Part shown: positions 31,933-38,267 of the stretch, piece after piece
Layout of the letters: the number at the start of each line of letters is the position of its first letter
Numbering within the stretch: the stretch's first letter is position 1
DNA from: a virus
DNA: 40,645 nt
Virus record (IMG/VR): IMGVR_UViG_3300044699_000087
Span: 1 to 40,645 of that record
Direction: 5' to 3' (one strand)
Translations under genes and position numbers: made by a program
The notes under the pieces: model-generated
What the model was told of the DNA's origin: nothing
What the model saw: only the letters and a program-made list of their open reading frames with translations
The model's database searches: none

Positions 31933-32351
31933 TCGTGGCCCACCGGGCACTCGCACAGGTTGCAGTGGTCGCGCCCGTGCTCGCCGCGGGTGTGGCCGCA
32001 CGAGCAGGTGTTCGGCGGCCGGGCGTTGACCACGGCGTCGCGCTGGACCCGGCACCCGCACCCGCGGACGGTGCAGCCCGACATGTCGTGGCCCTCTTCG
32101 CTGTGGGTGCAGATCCCGCATCCACCGGAGGGGAACGGCCCGGTGGAGGCGACCGTGGTGACGGTGACGCCGGCGCCGGCCTGGATGTCGAGCGTGGGCG
32201 GCGTGTTGATGCGCCTCGCCATGTTCCCGACGGCGAGCAGCTGGTGGGCGGCCTCGTCGCACTCGGCCCACGGGATCTCGTCGCAGGTCGAGCGGACGAT
32301 GGCCTGCCCGCGGGACGGGGACCACGTCATCTCGAAGTAGTCGGGCGTCAC
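31929..32351 (-). CDS. Cys-rich hypothetical protein (140 aa)
   Basis: The N-terminal part (FEMTWSPSRGQAIVRSTCDE, ECDEAAHQLLAVGNMARRIN) is alpha/beta. The C-terminal ~60 residues are packed with Cys and His: GGCGICTHSEEGHDMSGC, then GCGCRV and a repeat-like CSCGHTRGEHGRDHCNLC. Two or three zinc sites are likely. The two 'C.CxH..GEH/GHD...C' units look like an internal duplication. No family is recognised. Confidence 0.65.
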   Translation of the reverse strand: MTPDYFEMTWSPSRGQAIVRSTCDEIPWAECDEAAHQLLAVGNMARRINTPPTLDIQAGAGVTVTTVASTGPFPSGGCGICTHSEEGHDMSGCTVRGCGCRVQRDAVVNARPPNTCSCGHTRGEHGRDHCNLCECPVGHE

Positions 32352-32569
32352 GTGGTCTGCTCCTTGCGGTTGGCGGCATAGGTCTCGATGTCGCTGCGGC
32401 GCCACTTGCGGCGGGCCACCAGCCGGCCGTTGACCGTGGCGCTTGTCGTGACGGGCGCGGGGAACCCTTCCTGGCGGGAGAGCTGGTCGGCCCGCTGGGG
32501 TGAGACGCCGAGGATGCGTGCGGCCTCGTAGGTCCCGCAGGTGGGGTCCGTGGGTTCGTCGTTGGGCAT
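32348..32569 (-). CDS. Excisionase/AlpA-like HTH protein, first gene of the early leftward block
   Basis: The protein has a HTH of the MerR/AlpA type: TYEAARILGVSPQRADQLSR, QEGFPAPVTTSATVNGRLV, then RRKWRRSDIETYAANRK. The ATG at 32569 lies 6 nt after the TAGGAT -10 box, suggesting leaderless translation. As the first gene from a divergent promoter with a palindrome over both -35s, it may autoregulate, but no integrase is present, so excision is unlikely to be its job. Confidence 0.75.
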   Translation of the reverse strand: MPNDEPTDPTCGTYEAARILGVSPQRADQLSRQEGFPAPVTTSATVNGRLVARRKWRRSDIETYAANRKEQTT

Positions 32570-32575
32570 GCCGCC

Positions 32576-32603
32576 ATCCTATCGCCCATTGACCAATGGT
32601 CAA
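32576..32603 (-). promoter_or_regulatory. Leftward early promoter, leaderless type
   Basis: On the minus strand there is TTGACC (32603-32598), a 16-bp spacer, and TAGGAT (32581-32576). The ATG at 32569 begins 6 nt after the -10 box. The -35 is a strong match to TTGACA. Confidence 0.65.
32589..32603. promoter_or_regulatory. Palindromic operator TTGACCAATGGTCAA
   Basis: A perfect 6-bp inverted repeat with a 3-nt centre provides the -35 elements of both divergent promoters. A dimeric regulator bound here would silence or activate both blocks at once. I saw no second copy of this full palindrome elsewhere in the window. Confidence 0.7.
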
Positions 32604-32618
32604 GGGTTGTGCGACAGT
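32589..32618 (+). promoter_or_regulatory. Rightward early promoter (weaker -10)
   Basis: On the plus strand TTGACC (32589-32594) is followed after 18 bp by GACAGT (32613-32618), 7 nt before the ATG at 32626. The -35 is good, the -10 poor, but the position relative to the ATG repeats the leaderless arrangement of the other promoters. Confidence 0.5.
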
Positions 32619-32625
32619 GGCGGGC

Positions 32626-32859
32626 ATGACCTCCACCCGCAAGGCCGGACCCGGCCTCCGCTCCAAGGCCAAGACCCGCGCCCAGACCGCCACCGGCCGC
32701 GGGCTGGTGACCAAGCGCAAGGACGGCACCGTCTACCACCAGGACCGCATGCGCTGGCCCGCCGCGCTCGGCACGTTCCGCTACACCGACCAGCCCTCGG
32801 GCGCCACGACCGTCACCACAGTGGGTGACGCCGGCAAGTACGAGGTCCCGGCCCGATGA
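32626..32859 (+). CDS. Basic hypothetical protein (77 aa), first gene of rightward block
   Basis: From the ATG at 32626 the first 40 residues are strongly basic (MTSTRKAGPGLRSKAKTRAQ, TGRGLVTKRKDGTVYHQD), then turn strand-like (LGTFRYTDQPSGATTVTTVG). An upstream in-frame ATG at 32596 lies inside the operator and is rejected. The protein may bind nucleic acid. Stop overlaps the next ATG. Confidence 0.65.
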   Translation: MTSTRKAGPGLRSKAKTRAQTATGRGLVTKRKDGTVYHQDRMRWPAALGTFRYTDQPSGATTVTTVGDAGKYEVPAR

Positions 32860-33029
32860 ACCCCGTCGACATCTACCGGTGCGTGACGATGACCATCTGC
32901 GGCATCGCCCTCTTCGCCTGGTCCATCGCCGAGCCGGGCCACCAGGCGCTCGTGTCGGGCGTCAGCGGCTTTCTGATGGGCAGCGGCATCTACGGCCTCG
33001 CCGTCCGCCCGCGGCGGTCCTACCGATGA
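32856..33029 (+). CDS. Two-segment membrane miniprotein (57 aa)
   Basis: A 57-residue protein with hydrophobic segments CVTMTICGIALFAWSIA and LVSGVSGFLMGSGIYGLAV, ending in a basic RPRRSYR tail that should stay in the cytoplasm. It overlaps both neighbours by ATGA. Function unknown; location in an early block suggests interference with the host envelope or superinfection rather than lysis. Confidence 0.65.
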   Translation: MNPVDIYRCVTMTICGIALFAWSIAEPGHQALVSGVSGFLMGSGIYGLAVRPRRSYR

Positions 33030-33436
33030 CCCCCCGTACCCGCCTGCGTGTCCTCATCGTCGGCGCCTTCACGCTCCTGGCGTTCGCGACGCACGCCGAG
33101 ACCCGAGACCTCAACGTCGTCCCCGCCGCCCAGACCGCCGACGTTCCCGCGGCCGACCTCGTCGCCCGCCACGCCCCCGGCGCCAGCTACCTCGGCGCCA
33201 CCGAAGGCATCGGGCCCGCCGGGTTCTGGTGCGCCGCACGCCGCCCCCACGCCTCCGACGACGTCACCTACGCCGAGTGGTACCACCTCAGCCAGTACAC
33301 GGCCACCACGAACTGCATCGCCACCCACGACAACGGGGCCACATGGCACTTCTACCGGGTGACCGTGTGGGACCAGGACCACGACGGCGTGATCGAGCTC
33401 GTGCAGTGGACGCCGCTCGGCCCGTGGTGGACGTGA
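33026..33436 (+). CDS. Exported hypothetical protein with signal peptide (136 aa)
   Basis: The N-terminus MTPRTRLRVLIVGAFTLLAF with ATHA-E is a clear Sec signal peptide (cleavage probably after THA). The mature part has two Cys (GFWCAARRP, TTNCIATHD) that could form a disulfide, and a domain TWHFYRVTVWDQDHDGVIEL. Export of a phage early protein suggests action at the cell surface or in the periplasm-like space, for example superinfection exclusion. No family known. Confidence 0.65.
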   Translation: MTPRTRLRVLIVGAFTLLAFATHAETRDLNVVPAAQTADVPAADLVARHAPGASYLGATEGIGPAGFWCAARRPHASDDVTYAEWYHLSQYTATTNCIATHDNGATWHFYRVTVWDQDHDGVIELVQWTPLGPWWT

Positions 33437-33594
33437 TGGGTTGGTTCAAGAAGGACCCGCCGTCCGACGAGCCGAGGGGCGAGGAAGTCGAGATCAAGGC
33501 CGACCGGTCCCCGATGTTCGGGACCCGTGACCCCCGACGTGACCACGGCCGGATCACCGGCCGAGACGAGACCGCCAACGAAGAGGACGAGTAG
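33436..33594 (+). CDS. Charged hypothetical protein (52 aa)
   Basis: A 52-residue hydrophilic protein, MGWFKKDPPSDEPRGEEVEI at the start and ETANEEDE at the end. It has no hydrophobic core and is probably disordered. ATG overlaps the stop of the exported protein gene (TGATG). Confidence 0.55.
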   Translation: MGWFKKDPPSDEPRGEEVEIKADRSPMFGTRDPRRDHGRITGRDETANEEDE

Positions 33595-33723
33595 ATGCCC
33601 GGTTCCACCTGCAAGTACTGCGGCCAGCCGGTCCGCTGGTCGGGTAGCGCCCAAGCGCTGGTCGACCCCAGCGGCAACAAGACGTGCCCGACGTCGCCGT
33701 CCAAGGCCCACTCGGCGAAGTGA
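33595..33723 (+). CDS. Zinc-binding miniprotein (42 aa)
   Basis: A 42-residue protein: MPGSTCKYCGQPVRWSGSAQ, then LVDPSGNKTCPTSPSKAHSA. A CKYC pair with a later Cys and His gives a possible single zinc site. The ATG follows the previous TAG with no spacer bases. Similar 'C.YCG.P' miniproteins occur in actinophages without known function. Confidence 0.65.
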   Translation: MPGSTCKYCGQPVRWSGSAQALVDPSGNKTCPTSPSKAHSAK

Positions 33724-33766
33724 TGCGCCGATCCTGGCGAGACCCCAGACCACGACAAGGAACACC

Positions 33767-33916
33767 ATGCCCCCTCGTCACTCCACCCACGTCACCCAAG
33801 GTGGCGACCGCCGCAAGTGGCGAGCGTTCTGCTCCTGCGGCGTCGTCAGCCCCGAGTTCGACACCGAGTCAGCAGCGCTCACCTGGGCGTCCCACCACAT
33901 GAGAAGCGGCAGATGA
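33767..33916 (+). CDS. Small hypothetical protein with Cys pair (49 aa)
   Basis: The 49-residue protein has THVTQGGDRRKWRAFCSCGV and SPEFDTESAALTWASHHMRS. The pattern 'W.A.CSCG..S...T...A...A..H' resembles a short zinc-finger/treble-clef half-domain with Cys-Cys and C-terminal His-His. AAGGA lies 6 nt before the ATG, which favours this start over an out-of-frame ATG at 33723. Confidence 0.65.
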   Translation: MPPRHSTHVTQGGDRRKWRAFCSCGVVSPEFDTESAALTWASHHMRSGR

Positions 33917-34035
33917 GCGACGACGAGGTGGCCGCCAAGCGCGCCGAGAAGGAAGCGGCCAAGCAGAGGGCCGCCGAGCACTACGCCAAAGAGGCCGAGA
34001 AGCTGGCCGAGGAACAGAAGGGCAAGGGCAAGTGA
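33913..34035 (+). CDS. Highly charged helical miniprotein (40 aa)
   Basis: A 40-residue protein that is almost all Ala, Glu and Lys (EVAAKRAEKEAAKQRAAEHY) and probably a single long helix or coiled coil, ending KGKGK. Overlaps both neighbours by ATGA/TGATG. Function unknown. Confidence 0.55.
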   Translation: MSDDEVAAKRAEKEAAKQRAAEHYAKEAEKLAEEQKGKGK

Positions 34036-34193
34036 TGGGCCAGGACGACAAGAACAAGCAGGCCGTCGACAAGGGCACCCACCGCCAGCGGGTCAAGCAG
34101 GAGCTGAACAAGGTGTCGGAGCAGCAGCGGACGACGCAGCAGCGCCGCCGCCACGACCGCACCGACGACTCAGGGTCAGAGGAAGAACGATGA
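34035..34193 (+). CDS. Charged helical miniprotein (52 aa)
   Basis: This 52-residue protein is rich in Gln, Lys and Arg (MGQDDKNKQAVDKGTHRQRV, ELNKVSEQQRTTQQRRRHDR) and ends acidic (DDSGSEEER). It may bind nucleic acid or be disordered. Its stop overlaps the ATG of the SGNH hydrolase gene, so the two are translationally coupled. Confidence 0.55.
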   Translation: MGQDDKNKQAVDKGTHRQRVKQELNKVSEQQRTTQQRRRHDRTDDSGSEEER

Positions 34194-34828
34194 GACGTTT
34201 CCTCCTGCTCGTCGTCGGGGTCGCCCTGTCCGCGGCGTGCATCCCCATGCCCGCCCAACCCGCGGCAGCCTGCACCCCCGACCTGCCCGCCGACACGTAC
34301 CTGTTCGGCGACTCCATCACCGCCTGGGCGAAGACCGGGACGTGCGAGCGCTACACCGACGCCGGGATCGGCCTGTCCGTGAACGCCCTCGGCGGCACGA
34401 GGGTCGACCACCACATGCCCACGTTCCCCAACGTCCCCGCCGGGGCGTGCGCCCTCGTGTTCCTCGGGACCAACGACCTCACCAACCTCGACGTCGACAC
34501 CGCCCGGCGCAACGCCCTCGCCGCCATGCGGACCCTGCACGCCACTGGCGCCCGCCGGATCGTGTGGGCCCTCCTCGACGAGAACAGCGCGGCGCACCGT
34601 GGCCCCGCGCAGCTGGCCGAGACCCAGCAGTACAACGGGTGGCTCGAGGCCGTCGCCGGGTCGGGCCAGTTCGGTGACGTGCTGGTGGCGTGGGATGGTT
34701 GGCGGACGGCGTCGGCCGGTCACGACGAGTTCCTGTTGCTCGACGAGGGCGACCCGGTGCATCACACGGATGAGGGCGCGGCGGCGTACTCGTCGGCCGA
34801 GCTCGCAGCGCACGAGGCGTGCGGGTGA
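34190..34828 (+). CDS. Secreted SGNH/GDSL hydrolase
   Basis: The 212-residue protein begins with a signal peptide (MRRFLLLVVGVALSAACIPM; a Cys near residue 17 or 28 could be a lipid attachment site). All four SGNH blocks are visible: LFGDSITAW (nucleophile Ser), NALGGTRVD (Gly), FLGTNDLTN (Asn) and a C-terminal DPVHHTDEG (Asp and His). Such enzymes remove acetyl or acyl groups from polysaccharides, lipids or peptidoglycan. An exported phage esterase outside the tail genes suggests modification of the infected cell's surface. Frame intact, with ATGA coupling. Confidence 0.82.
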   Translation: MRRFLLLVVGVALSAACIPMPAQPAAACTPDLPADTYLFGDSITAWAKTGTCERYTDAGIGLSVNALGGTRVDHHMPTFPNVPAGACALVFLGTNDLTNLDVDTARRNALAAMRTLHATGARRIVWALLDENSAAHRGPAQLAETQQYNGWLEAVAGSGQFGDVLVAWDGWRTASAGHDEFLLLDEGDPVHHTDEGAAAYSSAELAAHEACG

Positions 34829-35124
34829 TGGCCGAGCGCCGCATGTTCACGAACGATGTCGGTCCGCTGGTCGACCTCGTGCAGTCGCTGGCCGAGTCGA
34901 TCGGGCAGAAGGCCCGTGTCGACTTCAGCGACCTCACGTACGGAGACGGGCGCACCTACCGGCTGACGGAGGCTCAGCGCCTTCTCTCCGAGGCGTCCTA
35001 CTCCCTGGAGAAGGCGTTCACCATGCTTGTCGGACCTGGTCGCCACGCCTACGAGCCGGGACCGAACGACCGCTGCAACTACAGCCCCTGCCAGCTCCCT
35101 GCCGCCGATCCCATCCACACCTGA
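34828..35124 (+). CDS. Hypothetical protein (98 aa)
   Basis: From the ATG at 34828, the protein is helical (VGPLVDLVQSLAESIGQKAR, RLTEAQRLLSEASYSLEKAF) and ends in a Pro/Asn-rich tail with two Cys (DRCNYSPCQLPAADP). Overlaps the SGNH gene stop by TGATG. No family known. Confidence 0.65.
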   Translation: MAERRMFTNDVGPLVDLVQSLAESIGQKARVDFSDLTYGDGRTYRLTEAQRLLSEASYSLEKAFTMLVGPGRHAYEPGPNDRCNYSPCQLPAADPIHT

Positions 35125-35137
35125 CACAGATGAGCGA

Positions 35138-35445
35138 ATGACTGATCTCCTGCCCGCACAGTCGAGACCATCCACGTCCCGACCCCGCCGTACCCGATGC
35201 CCGCCGTGAGCCCGCGGCGCCCCCAGCCAGCGGCCCGGCAGCGTGGCAGGTGGTCCCCGGTGATCGTCCTGCTCGTCATGGACTGGATGGTCGCCATGTT
35301 CCTGGTCGGGACGGTCCTGTTTCCCGATCCTGTTCCGGTCGACTCGGGTTCCGCCTCGGGTCGTCCGTGCCGTCGCGGTGGTTGGCCCCCCGACTACCGG
35401 CCGGCGGTTCCTCCGTGGCCGCTCACGCCCTCCCCAGCGGCGTGA
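35138..35445 (+). CDS. Single-pass membrane protein (frame repaired)
   Basis: If one C is added to the run near 35155, an ATG at 35138 reads MTDLLPRTVETIHVPTPPYP and continues into the clear downstream frame, about 102 residues in all. That frame has SPVIVLLVMDWMVAMFLVGT, one membrane segment, after a basic region, and a Pro-rich outer part. Without the repair, an ATG at 35197 still yields an 82-residue membrane protein. Function unknown. Confidence 0.55.
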
Positions 35446-35761
35446 AGGGGGCGGCCCGGACAGCGGTCCCCGGCCGACACCGGGGGCCGCCAGCGCCACG
35501 GCTCCACCCGTGGTGCACGATGCTGCGCCCGCCCGCGGTCAGATCCCGGCGCAACGGGGTCCCGCGGGCGGGCCGGCGTCGACGACCACGACGAAGCCGA
35601 CGCCGGCCACCACCGTGACCAGTGTGGCCCCTACGGCCCCTGTGTCGCCGCCTACGCCCGATCCGACCCCGCCGGCCACCGTGGCCCCCACGGACCCGCC
35701 GCCGGACACCACGCCGCCAGAGACGACCCCGACACCACCGAGCACGGAGACCGCCCCATGA
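35442..35761 (+). CDS. Pro/Thr-rich low-complexity protein (frame repaired)
   Basis: About 106 residues if one G is added near 35446, using the GTG that overlaps the previous stop. The C-terminal two thirds is a Pro/Thr repeat-like tract (TTTTKPTPATTVTS, PTPDPTPPATVAP, PPPDTTPPETTPTPP). Such tracts are extended surface stalks or linkers and can be glycosylated in actinobacteria. It follows a membrane protein and may be its extracellular extension if the two are one gene split by error. Confidence 0.5.
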
Positions 35762-35985
35762 TGTACCCGACCCAGCTCGCCGCCGAAGCACTCGCCGCCG
35801 ACGCCGGCCACCAGTGGGACGAGCTGTCGCCCGAGTACCGGCGCCTGTACCTGAATCGGGCCGAGTACGTGTGCAAAGCGATCGTGACCGGCGAGGAAGG
35901 CTGGCAGATCGTGCGTGTCGCCGACTCGTGGGCCGGTGAGAACGGCGGGCACTGCATCCTCGCCGACGAAGTGTGGGCACCGTGA
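35758..35985 (+). CDS. Hypothetical protein (75 aa)
   Basis: A 75-residue protein: TQLAAEALAADAGHQWDELS, PEYRRLYLNRAEYVCKAIV, then a strand-rich ending GGHCILADEVWAP. The 'W..L....R..Y...A' helix is often seen in small phage proteins of unknown role. ATG overlaps the previous stop. Confidence 0.65.
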   Translation: MMYPTQLAAEALAADAGHQWDELSPEYRRLYLNRAEYVCKAIVTGEEGWQIVRVADSWAGENGGHCILADEVWAP

Positions 35986-36368
35986 GCGACACCACCACAG
36001 ACCCCAAGACGCTCGCAGCCATGGACATGCTCCGACGCACCGGGGCCGCCGAAGTCCAGGTCCGCTACAGCGACGACGAACAGCCCACGGTCTGGCTCGC
36101 CGTGTCCCGGTACCGGCTCGGCGGGGACGGGCGGCCCAAGCCCACTGGGCCGATCAACGGTTCCGAGGTTGCCGCCGGACGCAACCCCACGGAGGCGCTC
36201 CTGCGTCTCTGCGAACGAGTCATGGACGGCGGCAGTGCGCCACTGCGCCAAGCCCTCGATGTTCTACGCCGACCTCGACGACAACCCCACCCCCTCGACG
36301 CTGCGTTCTGCATCACGTCGTGGGACCCCGAACTGTCCACCTTCCGGCGCTCCTGCGAGGGCAACTGA
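35982..36368 (+). CDS. Conserved phage protein with C-terminal zinc motif (frame repaired)
   Basis: The intact part reads VSDTTTDPKTLAAMDMLRRT, AAEVQVRYSDDEQPTVWLAV, then NPTEALLRLCERVMDGG. After that, three missing bases between 36226 and 36295 scramble the frame. The other frames supply HCAKPSMFYADLDDNP and CITSWDPELSTFRRSCEG, which together match a familiar actinophage ending 'C.HC.RPt.f........C...yDPEl.tFRR.CEG'. Corrected length is about 129 residues. The Cys pairs probably bind zinc. Function unknown. Confidence 0.6.
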   Translation: MSDTTTDPKTLAAMDMLRRTGAAEVQVRYSDDEQPTVWLAVSRYRLGGDGRPKPTGPINGSEVAAGRNPTEALLRLCERVMDGGSAPLRQALDVLRRPRRQPHPLDAAFCITSWDPELSTFRRSCEGN

Positions 36369-36652
36369 TGGACATCGTCAAGCAGATCACCGATGACCAC
36401 CTCGCCTACTGGCGTGGCTACGACTGCAAGGTCGCCACGTTCACCGCCCCCGAAGAGCAGGCGGTCGGGATCGAACCGGCGGTGGGGATCGTCACCGCTC
36501 CGCAGGACGCCTCGGATCTGGGCATGCCGTGCGTCCGTGTGGCGTGGAAGCCCAACGAGATCGAAGTGGCGCAGCTGGCCAAGGGAGGCACGATCTGGCT
36601 GTCCACCTGGGGTGGGCTGCCGCCGCACATGCTCGAGGTGCAGGAACCGTGA
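36368..36652 (+). CDS. Hypothetical protein (94 aa)
   Basis: The 94-residue protein reads DIVKQITDDHLAYWRGYDCK, VATFTAPEEQAVGIEPAVGI, VRVAWKPNEIEVAQLAKGGT, IWLSTWGGLPPHMLEVQ. The last block 'P...E...L..GG.IWLST.GGLPPH...V' is seen in small actinophage proteins of unknown function. Overlaps both neighbours (TGATG, GTGA). Confidence 0.7.
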   Translation: MDIVKQITDDHLAYWRGYDCKVATFTAPEEQAVGIEPAVGIVTAPQDASDLGMPCVRVAWKPNEIEVAQLAKGGTIWLSTWGGLPPHMLEVQEP

Positions 36653-36921
36653 GCGTGACGATCAACGGTGCCGTCCGCCCGCGGCAACCGTCAGCCCGCG
36701 GCACCGCGGCCGGTGCGCTGGTCAACGTGGCCGGCTGGTTCACGATCGCCGTCGGCCTCTACGCCGGCGTGTCCGGCGCGGTGCCCCTGTGGTTCGGGGC
36801 TGTCGTCGCCGTGATCGCTGTGCCCGCGGCCGGGTGGGATCAGCGCAGCACGAGGATCAGCACGACCACGACCAGCACGACGAACAGCACGAGGACCATG
36901 GGCACGGTCTACCCGCCCTGA
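36649..36921 (+). CDS. Membrane protein, last gene of the rightward block (90 aa)
   Basis: From the GTG at 36649 the protein has two hydrophobic segments (GALVNVAGWFTIAVGLYAGV, VPLWFGAVVAVIAVPAAGW). The final 25 residues are a Thr/Ser-rich string (RISTTTTSTTNSTR) that may result from a repetitive DNA stretch or from a late frame change. A terminator hairpin follows directly after the stop. Confidence 0.6.
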   Translation: MSVTINGAVRPRQPSARGTAAGALVNVAGWFTIAVGLYAGVSGAVPLWFGAVVAVIAVPAAGWDQRSTRISTTTTSTTNSTRTMGTVYPP

Positions 36922-36925
36922 CGCG

Positions 36926-36964
36926 GAACACCCTCGGGCAGGGGTGGGGTGCCGAGGGGTGTTC
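36926..36964. terminator. Hairpin between converging blocks
   Basis: GAACACCCTCGGGCA pairs with TGCCGAGGGGTGTTC with one bulge on each side and a 9-nt loop. It lies just after the last rightward gene (stop 36921) and faces the end of the leftward lysis region, so it may serve both strands. Confidence 0.55.
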
Positions 36965-37027
36965 GTCACGCTGAGACCGCCAAGCCTTCACGTGGACTGG
37001 TGCGCCGACCTTGCCGACGGGCCCACG

Positions 37028-37435
37028 CTAGCCGGGGTGCTGGCCGTTCCAGGTCGCAGGCAGGCCACGGGCCGCCACCCGACGGCGCCGACGCCGGTAG
37101 ATCGCCTGCCCCACCAGCGGATCGCCAGCTTGTTCTGCCACAGCCACACCCCGGTCCCCACCACCGGGATGGCGAGCAGGCAGCCACCGTCCTGGTGCGA
37201 CCGCAGGCGCCACGCCCCGACGAGCACGAGTCGCCCGCAGTCCCCGCACCGGCCGTCCACGCCGATCAGGCCGACGCACTCGGCGAGGTCGTCGTGGAGA
37301 GCGCCCCCGGTGACGTCGAGGCGGTGCCACGCGTCGAGGACAGCGACCGCGTCGGCGAGGTCGACGGGGACGCCATCTCGGCCAGGTGGGAGGCGTAGCG
37401 TCGAGGCTGTCCGCGTGGTGGTGCCGCGGGGTCAC
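37028..37435 (-). CDS. Zinc-finger/HTH-type phage protein (several indels repaired)
   Basis: Reading across three frames gives about 136 residues: MTPRHHHADSLDA, then YASHLAEM, then GVPVDLADAVAVLDAWHRLD, then VDGRCGDCGRLVLVGAWRLR and SHQDGGCLLAIPVVGTG, ending WWGQAIYRRRRRRVAARGL. The C..C...WRLR.HQD.GC pattern is a finger seen in actinophage proteins of unknown role. Three single missing bases are needed, more than for any other gene here except the major tail gene, so the exact sequence is unreliable. The GTG start overlaps the upstream stop. Confidence 0.5.
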   Translation of the reverse strand: MTPRHHHADSLDATPPTWPRWRPRRPRRRGRCPRRVAPPRRHRGRSPRRPRRVRRPDRRGRPVRGLRATRARRGVAPAVAPGRWLPARHPGGGDRGVAVAEQAGDPLVGQAIYRRRRRRVAARGLPATWNGQHPG

Positions 37436-37749
37436 GACTCTGCCGCCCTCACGGTGCGCTTCCCGGTGATGCGCCCGGTCGCGGCGTGGTGCTCGACGGT
37501 CAGCTCACCCGAGTCGAGGACCAGCCCGCGTGCCTCGACCGGCACCGGCGTCACACGGGACACGACCCTGACGGCGGTGGCCACCCAGCCCGCGGCGAGG
37601 ACCAGCCACGCCGACGCCCGCAACGCCACGTTGTCGGGCAGCAACGGCACGAGCTCGGTCGCCAGGACGGTCAGGATCGACTGCACCGCGGCGAGCTGCG
37701 CCGGCAGGGCCCGCAGTAGGGCGTTGTACTTCTCCCAGAGGCCGCCCAT
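37432..37749 (-). CDS. Membrane protein of the lysis region, possible holin (105 aa)
   Basis: The N-terminal part is amphipathic (GGLWEKYNALLRALPAQLAA, VQSILTVLATELVPLLPD); the middle has a clear membrane segment ASAWLVLAAGWVATAVRVVS. The C-terminal 35 residues are soluble and basic at the end. One or two membrane helices and position among lysis genes fit a holin or lysis regulator. ATG overlaps the upstream stop by TGATG. Confidence 0.6.
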   Translation of the reverse strand: MGGLWEKYNALLRALPAQLAAVQSILTVLATELVPLLPDNVALRASAWLVLAAGWVATAVRVVSRVTPVPVEARGLVLDSGELTVEHHAATGRITGKRTVRAAES

Positions 37750-37925
37750 CACGCTTCCGCCAGTGCGTTCCACGCGAACGGCACGGCGAAGAACGCGAGG
37801 CCGAGGGCGAGCAGGCCGACGCGGGGGGACGACACGTTGAGGGCGGCGAGGACGAACAGGATCACCGCGACCAGGAAGAAAACGAACTGGATCATCGGGT
37901 CCATGGCACTCACGGCTAGCAGCAT
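37749..37925 (-). CDS. Two-segment membrane protein, holin candidate (58 aa)
   Basis: A 58-residue protein starting MLLAVSAMDPMIQFVFFLVA and continuing VILFVLAALNVSS, then a second segment VGLLALGLAFFAVPFAWNAL. Two closely spaced membrane helices with a short charged tail are typical of class II holins. It is one of five membrane proteins downstream of the endolysin. No sequence family was recognised, so holin status is positional. Confidence 0.65.
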   Translation of the reverse strand: MLLAVSAMDPMIQFVFFLVAVILFVLAALNVSSPRVGLLALGLAFFAVPFAWNALAEA

Positions 37926-37944
37926 GAGGGGGTCTCCATCGTTG

Positions 37945-38267
37945 TCATCTCGTCGCCAGGTAGACGGCGAGGGCGAGTGACGCCACAGCCACAGCGGAAC
38001 CGACCAGGGCGATGGTGCGGGCGATCGACCCGCGCCGGGTGTCGACCGCTTCTTTCAGCGCCGCGGCCGTGGTGACCCGGGTACGTGCGTCCGCTTCGCC
38101 CTGGTCGAACAGGCGCTGCACGTCGAGGCGCAGCCCCTCGATCGCCTCGGCGGTCCGGTCGATCGACCCGTTGATCTGCCGGAAGTGCTCGTCGTGGCGG
38201 TCGAGTTTCGCGGCGATCTCGCCTGCGGTGTGGCCCCGCTCGTAGTCGGACTTGCGGGGTCGGGCAT
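37945..38267 (-). CDS. Coiled-coil protein with C-terminal membrane anchor (XhlA-like layout)
   Basis: With one C added near 38253, the ATG overlapping the upstream stop gives MPDPRKSDYERGHTAGEIAA and about 107 residues. The middle is a coiled coil (DEHFRQINGSIDRTAEAIEG, LRLDVQRLFDQGEADARTR) and the end is one membrane helix ARTIALVGSAVAVASLALAV. This layout resembles XhlA-type lysis factors, which cooperate with a holin, though sequence identity is not evident. Confidence 0.6.

Noticed and set aside
25319-32569. Attachment site or integration module implied by the excisionase-like HTH proteins
   Set aside because: No integrase gene and no core repeat of attachment type was found; the HTH proteins are better read as promoter regulators.
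33723-33902. Rightward frame from an ATG at 33723
   Set aside because: It is out of frame with the 49-residue Cys-pair protein, which has a proper ribosome binding site; the alternative product is Pro/Ser/Arg-rich shadow sequence.
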